A stretch of 11,991 nucleotides of DNA from Pseudomonadota bacterium (GTDB lineage: Bacteria > Myxococcota > Myxococcia > Myxococcales > Myxococcaceae), in contig JAFADT010000703.1 in the NCBI GenBank assembly GCA_023424585.1, positions 1 to 11,991 on the forward strand, written 5' to 3'. A program made the position numbers and the translations under genes. Under the pieces are notes generated by a model. That model did not search any database. It was not told the DNA's origin and was given only the letters and a program-made list of their open reading frames with translations. This document shows, piece after piece, positions 7,309 to 11,991 of the stretch. How positions within the stretch are numbered: position 1 is the first letter of the stretch; every line of letters starts with the position of its first letter.

Positions 7309-8559
7309 ATGCGACGCCCCCGCTTCCGCGCTTCCTTCCTGCTGTGCTCCGCGCTCCTCCTGGGCACGGGCTGCGAAAGCATGAAGCCCCGCGCCGTCTC
7401 CCCCTCCGACGGCACCCCCGCCACCGCGCCGCCCGACACCGCCCCCGAGGTCGCCATGGCGGACGCGGGCGCCGCCACCGCCGAACCCGCCACCACGACG
7501 CCTTCGCCGTGGCAGCGCGCCCGCGTGGGCGACCGCGTGGAGTACGCCTTCTCCGCCCACCGGAGCCGCCCCGGCGCGACCACCGGCGTGGGCGTGGCCG
7601 GCCATGTCGCGCTGGAGGTCGTCGCCGTCCAGGCGCCGTGGGCGTGGCTCACCGTCACCTTCACGGATGATCAGGGCGGGCCCCTTCCCCACCCGCGCCT
7701 CTCCCAGCCGCGCGTGCTGCCCATGCGCATGGAGGAGACCCAGCCGTGGAAGGAGGACCACCGCGGCCAGCGCTCCACGGAGCAGACCACCGCCGCCGGC
7801 CGCGCCTGGGACGCGCGCCGCTTCCTGGACGACCGCCGCCCCAGCGACGGCCCCCTCCAGAACCGCCTCTACGCCACCGAGCCCGGACCGCTGTACCTCA
7901 CCCACGGCCTGCTCGACGCCAGCACCACGCTCTCCGGCTTCGGCGCCAGCGGCAGCCAGCAGCTCACGCTCGTGTCGTTCCGCCGGGGCACCGACGGCGC
8001 GGGCGCCGTGCCCGCGCTCGACCGGCCCTGGGGCCCGGGCACCTGGTACGACGTGCGCCAGGACCTCTCCGGCACCTCCTCCGTGCGCCGCGTCTGCCTG
8101 GGCGCCGAACGCGGCTTCGTCCTGCGCAAGGAGCTGACCGCCCCCACCGGCGACGCGCCCTGCGCGGACTTCCAGGAGGCCGAGGCCCGGCCCCTCGAGG
8201 AGGCCCTGCTCGACGCCGTCAGCGAGGCCATCAACCAGCCGCAGCAGTGGCCCCCCGTCCCCGCCGGCACCGCGCCGTCGCGCCGGGAGACGTTCACCGC
8301 CGCCCAGCACGCCATCCCCGCCCTCGTCGTCGAATCACCCTCGGGCGAGGGCGCCGAGCGCCGCGTGCAGCTCACCGCCTACGCCGCCGACCCCTGGGGC
8401 GCCGCGCTGAGCGGGCTCGCGGACGAGGCCCGCTTCACGCCCCTCGCCGACGCCGTCCACCGCGCCCCGCCCAGGGGCAAGCGCGTGCCCGAGGACGGCA
8501 CCGCGCTCGCGGGCTGGGGAACGTGGGTCATCGACGGCGGCAGGCAACCACCTCAGTGA
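7309..8559 (+). CDS. Lipoprotein of unknown function
   Basis: Predicted secreted lipoprotein, 416 aa. MRRPRFRAS is a basic n-region, FLLCSALLLGTG the hydrophobic core and Cys22 the likely lipidation site; the lipobox LGTGC has Gly rather than Leu at -3. Residues ~28-68 are a Pro/Ala/Thr-rich tether. The remainder (~70-416) looks like one or two beta-rich globular domains, starting WQRARVGDRVEYAF and including TWYDVRQDLSG; Cys263 and Cys285 could form a disulfide in the periplasm or at the surface. I recognise no catalytic motif. It may belong to a myxobacteria-restricted lipoprotein family (DUF6068 comes to mind from memory only, unverified). Codons end in C far more often than in neighbouring genes (GCC, ACC, CCC, GTC). 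It is convergent with the patatin gene, overlapping it by 7 bp. Existence as a gene is well supported; function is unknown. Confidence 0.85.
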   Translation: MRRPRFRASFLLCSALLLGTGCESMKPRAVSPSDGTPATAPPDTAPEVAMADAGAATAEPATTTPSPWQRARVGDRVEYAFSAHRSRPGATTGVGVAGHVALEVVAVQAPWAWLTVTFTDDQGGPLPHPRLSQPRVLPMRMEETQPWKEDHRGQRSTEQTTAAGRAWDARRFLDDRRPSDGPLQNRLYATEPGPLYLTHGLLDASTTLSGFGASGSQQLTLVSFRRGTDGAGAVPALDRPWGPGTWYDVRQDLSGTSSVRRVCLGAERGFVLRKELTAPTGDAPCADFQEAEARPLEEALLDAVSEAINQPQQWPPVPAGTAPSRRETFTAAQHAIPALVVESPSGEGAERRVQLTAYAADPWGAALSGLADEARFTPLADAVHRAPPRGKRVPEDGTALAGWGTWVIDGGRQPPQ

Positions 8560-10388
8560 CACGTGCGGCGCTCCGGCTTGTCCGCGCGGCACTGCGCCAC
8601 GGACGGGAGCGCCTCGCGCGCCTCGTCCGCCACGTCCACCCCCTGGCGCGCGCACTCCTTCGCCGCCAGCGTGCCCTGGATGTCGAACAGGGTCAGCACC
8701 TCCGCGCAGCGCTTCTGCAGGGTCTCCACGCCGGCCACGAAGAGCGGCTGCATCACCTCCGGCGAGAACGAATAGCCGCTCGCCGTCGCCAGCCCCGCCT
8801 CCGGCTTGAACATCCACGCGCTGCGCCAGCTGGACGCCACCTGGTCGAAGCGCGCCGACCCCATCCACACCGCCTGCCCGGCCCCCGGCCCCGCCAGCGC
8901 GGGCGGCTGGAAGCCCGGCCCCTTGCGGCGGCAGAAGTCCTCCGTCGCGCCGCGCAGCGTGCAGACGTTGTACTCGCCCAGCCGGCGCGTCACCGCGAGC
9001 AGCTCCGCCTGCTGCACCTCGCCCACGCGCGGCTGCGCCACGAACAAATCAAGGGTGCGCATCAGCACGCTCACCGCGTTCTTCGGATCCACCGACGGCG
9101 ACGGGTTCACCCCCCCCGTGGAGATCACCAGCACCCGCTCCGCCCCGCGCTGCACCGCCTGGAGCAGCGGCAGCCCCGAGCGCACTCCGCCGTCGTAGTA
9201 CGTCCCCGTGCGGTCCCCCGCCGCCGACGGCAGCTTGCCCACCGGGTTCGACAGCACCGGCTCCGCGATGGACGCCACGATGGCGTTCGCCATCCCGCCC
9301 TTGCGCAGCATGTCCGACGCGCCCGGCTTGAAGTCCGCCGGATCCTGGTCGCTCACGCTGAACACGTCGCCCGTCTGGAAGTCCACCGACACCGCCACCA
9401 GCTCCGTGCCGTTGTGCAGCTGCTCCGGCTGGATGAACTGCTCCAGCTTCGAGTAGATGCCGTCGAACTTCACCAGCCCCCGCGTGTCGTCCGCCAGGTT
9501 CCACAGCCACGTGGAGTTCACGCAGTACAGGTCCGACTCCACCGTGCACGTGTAGTTGCCCAGCAGTTGCTGGCGCGCCTTCGCCTCCTGCCCCGGCGTG
9601 TGGAACAGGTCCACCAGCGTGCTGATGAGCGCGCCCGTGCTCGTCCCCGCCGCCAGGTCGATCCTCGCGTCCCCGCACCCCTCCGGCGCGGGCTTGCCCC
9701 GGCACTGCTCCAGGATGCCCAACAGCCGCCAGATGACCCCCGCGCTGAACGCGCCGTTGGCCCCGCCGCCGCTCAGCACCACCGCGTTGCTGGGCCGCTG
9801 GAGGTCGCGGCGCCACGAGCGCGCCCGCACATACGCCGCCGCGGACGCCGCGCCCCGCTGGATGCCCTGCGCCAGCACCTCGCGCGTCAGCGGCACCTCC
9901 AGCGACTGCTGGAGCGCCGCGAGCGACGGCCCGATGCCCATCGCGTTCGCGAGGAAGCGCTGCGCGTCCACCTCCTCCTCGGCCGGCGCCGCCACGGAGA
10001 AGGACTGCGCCGGCAGCGGCACGCCCCACGCCGAGGCCCTCACCGTCCGGTCGACGTAGCCCGTGCGCGCGTCGTTCTCATAGCAGGACGCCGTGTCCTG
10101 CCCCGCGCGCTGGACGATGCACGCCGTCATGTCCAGCACCGCCTCCGGGGACGCGCCCAGCGCCTCCATCCACGCGCCCGCGCGCGCGGGGTCCACGTAG
10201 GAGTCCGTCAGCTGCGCGCGCGTCAGCCCCGCCACGCGCTCCACCGCCGGCACCCGGACCGGCAGGTCCGCCGGCTTGGGGGACGCCGGCGCGTTGAGCG
10301 TGTCCAGGAGCGTGTCCGTGCGCAGGAAGCTGCAACCGCTCGCCGTGGCGGCGAGGAACATCAGCAGGGGCGTGAGGTGACGGCGCAT
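8553..10388 (-). CDS. Patatin-like phospholipase, predicted lipoprotein
   Basis: Exported acyl hydrolase of the patatin family, 611 aa, expected to cleave acyl chains from phospholipids or other lipids by a Ser-Asp dyad. VVLSGGGANGAFSAGV (203-218) is the oxyanion-hole segment, GTSTG (248-252) holds nucleophile Ser250, and YYDGG (397-401) holds Asp399. The N-terminus MRRHLTPLLMFLAATASGC is a lipoprotein signal peptide with Cys19 as lipid anchor. Before the catalytic domain lie ~180 residues of unassigned sequence; after it (~450-611) a further unassigned region. Apart from Cys19 there are 12 cysteines in six close pairs, suggesting disulfides outside the cytoplasm. ATG 10388 is preceded by a near-perfect ribosome site, AAGGAGG, 9 nt upstream. 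No transporter-like beta-barrel domain is present, unlike PlpD-type patatins. Secreted patatins in other bacteria act as toxins or in membrane remodelling; which applies here is unknown. Confidence 0.93.
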   Translation of the reverse strand: MRRHLTPLLMFLAATASGCSFLRTDTLLDTLNAPASPKPADLPVRVPAVERVAGLTRAQLTDSYVDPARAGAWMEALGASPEAVLDMTACIVQRAGQDTASCYENDARTGYVDRTVRASAWGVPLPAQSFSVAAPAEEEVDAQRFLANAMGIGPSLAALQQSLEVPLTREVLAQGIQRGAASAAAYVRARSWRRDLQRPSNAVVLSGGGANGAFSAGVIWRLLGILEQCRGKPAPEGCGDARIDLAAGTSTGALISTLVDLFHTPGQEAKARQQLLGNYTCTVESDLYCVNSTWLWNLADDTRGLVKFDGIYSKLEQFIQPEQLHNGTELVAVSVDFQTGDVFSVSDQDPADFKPGASDMLRKGGMANAIVASIAEPVLSNPVGKLPSAAGDRTGTYYDGGVRSGLPLLQAVQRGAERVLVISTGGVNPSPSVDPKNAVSVLMRTLDLFVAQPRVGEVQQAELLAVTRRLGEYNVCTLRGATEDFCRRKGPGFQPPALAGPGAGQAVWMGSARFDQVASSWRSAWMFKPEAGLATASGYSFSPEVMQPLFVAGVETLQKRCAEVLTLFDIQGTLAAKECARQGVDVADEAREALPSVAQCRADKPERRTCH

Positions 10389-10390
10389 GG

Positions 10391-10432
10391 GGAGGCGCCT
10401 CCTTGACGGAGAGGTGGACGGCCACCCACCTC
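10391..10432 (-). promoter_or_regulatory. Structured leader and ribosome site of the patatin gene
   Basis: On the minus strand the leader contains arms GAGGTGG and CCACCTC (10426-10432 and 10411-10417, read on the plus strand as complements) around an 8-nt loop, then the ribosome site AAGGAGG (10398-10404). That site sits inside the 12-bp palindrome GGAGGCGCCTCC (10391-10402), so its GGAG can pair with the CTCC just before the ATG (4-bp stem, 4-nt loop). The symmetry is seen directly; translational control is inference. Confidence 0.4.
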
Positions 10433-10543
10433 CTTAGCTGATGCCGCCGACGCCCGGCCATCACCCGGAGCGCCCGGCATTCGCAATCCCGCAAAGCACC
10501 GCTCGCGACGCATCGCGGTGCGGTTAGCATGCGCCCCCGCCCC

Positions 10544-10549
10544 GGAGGG
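10544..10549 (+). promoter_or_regulatory. Ribosome binding site of the bestrophin gene
   Basis: GGAGGG, 10 nt before ATG 10560. It selects this start over the in-frame GTG at 10518, which would add 14 residues ahead of the conserved N-terminus. Confidence 0.65.
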
Positions 10550-10559
10550 TATCCCCCAC

Positions 10560-11441
10560 ATGGTTGAGTATGATCCGCATCGCTGGTGGAGCTACTTCCA
10601 CTACCTGCGCGGTTCGATGGTGAAGGAGATCGTCGGCCGCGTGCTGCTGTGCGTGCTCTGGGCCGCGGTCGTGGTGGGCTTCCACCGGCACGTGCGCGAC
10701 GTGGGCACGCCCCCCACGGTGCACACGCTGGCGGGCATCTCGCTGAGCCTCCTGCTCGTGTTCCGCACCAACGCCTCCTACGACCGCTTCTGGGAGGGCC
10801 GGAAGCTCTGGGGCGGCATCGTCAACGAGACGCGCAACCTGGCCCGCGCGGCGGAGGTCTTCCTGGGGAGGACCCCGCTCTACGCCGCGCTGGTGCACTG
10901 GACGGCCGCGTTCCCCTTCGCCACCGCCGCGTGGCTGCGCGGCCAGCAGCGGCACCTGGGCGACCACACCGACGCCCTGCCCGCCGGCGAGGTGGCGGAC
11001 GTGCTCAAGGCCCAGCACGTGCCGCTCGCCGTGGCCCGCCGGATGACCGCCGCGCTGGACGCGGGCCGCCGGCGGGGGCTCTATCCCGAGTACGTCCAGA
11101 TGCAGCTGGACCAGAACGTCCAGCAGCTCATCGACTACCTGGGAGGTTGTGAGCGCATCCACCGCACGCCCATGCCCTTCGCGTACATGGTGCACCTGCG
11201 CCGCGCGCTCATCCTCTACTGCTTCACGCTGCCCTTCGCGCTGGTGGACACTTTCGGCTGGGTGACGGTCCTGGCCACGTTCGTCGTCGCGTATGTCTTC
11301 TTCGGCATCGAGGAGATCGGCGTCGAGATCGAGGACCCCTTCGGCACGGACGACAACGACCTGCCGCTCGACGCCATCTGCCAGAACGTCCAGAACAACC
11401 TCCTGGCGCTCCTGCCGGCCCCGGACCGCGAGGCGCCTTGA
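10560..11441 (+). CDS. Bestrophin family ion channel
   Basis: Membrane protein of 293 aa in the bestrophin (RFP-TM, formerly UPF0187, YneE-like) family; bacterial members form pentameric channels, the best-studied one (KpBest) conducting cations, eukaryotic ones chloride. The N-terminal YDPHRWWSYFHYLRGS (4-19), the first membrane helix at about 26-41, and the hallmark LLVFRTNASYDRFWEGRKLW (65-84) followed by GGIVNETRNLAR are all present. Helices near 213-229 and 234-249 and the conserved EIEDPFGTDDNDLPLD (256-271) before the cytosolic C-terminus complete the fold. The length is typical. Ion selectivity cannot be predicted from the sequence alone. The gene is divergent from the patatin gene across 171 bp that must contain both promoters, and convergent with the Ohr gene. 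No other transport gene adjoins it. Confidence 0.92.
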   Translation: MVEYDPHRWWSYFHYLRGSMVKEIVGRVLLCVLWAAVVVGFHRHVRDVGTPPTVHTLAGISLSLLLVFRTNASYDRFWEGRKLWGGIVNETRNLARAAEVFLGRTPLYAALVHWTAAFPFATAAWLRGQQRHLGDHTDALPAGEVADVLKAQHVPLAVARRMTAALDAGRRRGLYPEYVQMQLDQNVQQLIDYLGGCERIHRTPMPFAYMVHLRRALILYCFTLPFALVDTFGWVTVLATFVVAYVFFGIEEIGVEIEDPFGTDDNDLPLDAICQNVQNNLLALLPAPDREAP

Positions 11442-11470
11442 CGACACCCTCCGGGTGCCGCTGGAGCGCA

Positions 11471-11490
11471 TCGCGGAGGTGGCTCCGCGA
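11471..11490. terminator. Perfect 8-bp hairpin between convergent genes
   Basis: TCGCGGAG, loop GTGG, CTCCGCGA. It lies in the 93-bp gap between the stops of the bestrophin and Ohr genes, preceded by a weaker hairpin CACCC-TCC-GGGTG (11445-11457) and followed by the palindrome GGGGCGCCCC (11505-11514). No T-run follows on either strand, so it is a candidate terminator or 3'-end stabiliser for both genes rather than a classical intrinsic terminator. Confidence 0.45.
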
Positions 11491-11534
11491 CCGGCCCGCC
11501 AGGAGGGGCGCCCCGCGTTCACGCCGACGGAGGA

Positions 11535-11981
11535 TTACTCCGCGACGGAGACCTTCACCTCGATGTTGCCGCGCGTGGCGTTGGAGTACGGGCACACCTG
11601 GTGGGCCGCCTCCATCAGCTGCTGCGCCTCCTCGCGGGGGATGCCGGGGAGGATGCCCTGGAGCTCCACCGCCAGGCCGAAGCCGCCCTCGGGCGTCTTG
11701 CCGATGGTGACGGTGGCCTTCACGCCCGCCTTCTCATCCAGCTTCTTGCCGGCCTTGCCCGCCACGAGGCGCAGCGCGCTCTCGAAGCAGGAGGAGAAGC
11801 CCGCGGCGAAGAGCTGCTCGGGGTTGGTGGCCGTCGCCTTGCCGGAGCCGCCCAGCTGCTTCGGCATGGCCAGCTCCAGGCCGTCCAGCGGGCTGTTCTC
11901 CAGGAGCAGCCTGCCGTTGCGGCCGCCGTGCGTGACGGCGGTGGTGGAGTAGAGCTTCTCGGCGATCGTGACCTGGGCCAT
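11535..11981 (-). CDS. ohr: Organic hydroperoxide reductase, Ohr subfamily of OsmC
   Basis: Cytosolic thiol peroxidase of 148 aa, the usual Ohr length, which reduces organic and lipid hydroperoxides using a reactive cysteine recycled by lipoylated proteins. Both catalytic cysteines are present: Cys65 in FAAGFSSCFESAL (peroxidatic) and Cys130 in VCPYSNATRGN (resolving). The conserved Arg21 (GGRNGR) and Glu55 (NPEQLFAAG) that position the reactive thiolate are also there. YSTTAVTHGGRNG at the N-terminus and the VCPYSNATRGNIEV C-terminal segment are diagnostic of Ohr over OsmC. ATG 11981 is only 10 nt from the window edge, so the ribosome site and promoter are mostly outside. Ohr genes are commonly controlled by the MarR-type repressor OhrR; none is seen in the window, but it could lie to the right. 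The gene is complete and no residue is missing. Confidence 0.96.
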   Translation of the reverse strand: MAQVTIAEKLYSTTAVTHGGRNGRLLLENSPLDGLELAMPKQLGGSGKATATNPEQLFAAGFSSCFESALRLVAGKAGKKLDEKAGVKATVTIGKTPEGGFGLAVELQGILPGIPREEAQQLMEAAHQVCPYSNATRGNIEVKVSVAE

Positions 11982-11991
11982 GGCGTTGCTC

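Noticed and set aside
7746..10406. An 886-codon open frame on the plus strand across the lipoprotein and patatin genes
   Set aside because: Its translation is almost entirely Arg, Pro, Ala and His with no domain, and it is antisense to or out of frame with two well-supported genes. It is a by-product of high G+C.
1..11991. Mobile element, phage, CRISPR, tRNA or defence island
   Set aside because: No transposase, integrase, regular spaced repeats, cloverleaf or known defence domain was seen. The patatin enzyme alone does not make a CBASS-type system: it is exported and has no cyclase partner nearby.

Overview
The window looks like chromosomal DNA of a myxobacterium (Myxococcota, most like Myxococcus or Corallococcus). 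The reasons are very high G+C, third codon positions that are almost all G or C, several predicted lipoproteins, and myxobacterial-style coding with long spurious open frames on the opposite strands. The genus call is inference; no rRNA or marker gene is present. I see no tRNA, rRNA, CRISPR array, transposase, integrase or phage gene. Every recognised gene reads through without a frameshift.

Layout, left to right. (1) 1-744 (+): the 3' part of a rhomboid intramembrane serine protease, open at the left edge. (2) 854-2260 (+): a type II NADH dehydrogenase-like flavoprotein. (3) 2339-2995 (-): a phosphoglycolate-phosphatase-like HAD hydrolase, converging on (2) across a short gap with a strong UUCG-loop hairpin. 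(4) 3142-4860 (+): a YtcJ-type amidohydrolase with an export signal, divergent from (3). (5) 4861-6882 (-): a DUF4139-family protein with a C-terminal coiled coil, whose stop codon abuts the stop of (4). (6) 6883-7308: an intergenic stretch with a possible 62-residue ORF followed by two GC-rich palindromes. (7) 7309-8559 (+): a lipoprotein of unknown function. (8) 8553-10388 (-): a patatin-like phospholipase lipoprotein whose end overlaps (7) by 7 bp. (9) 10560-11441 (+): a bestrophin-family ion channel. (10) 11535-11981 (-): an Ohr organic hydroperoxide reductase.

Apart from the first two genes, neighbours alternate in orientation, so most are probably single-gene transcription units. No pathway or operon is evident. 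A loose theme is the cell envelope and redox homeostasis: a membrane protease, a membrane-associated NADH dehydrogenase, a membrane channel, three exported or lipid-anchored proteins, and a peroxide detoxifier. I found no convincing new multi-gene system. The most interesting items are the patatin lipoprotein with twelve cysteines in six close pairs, the apparently cytosolic DUF4139/coiled-coil protein, the unknown lipoprotein facing the patatin gene, and the palindromes near 7.2 kb.
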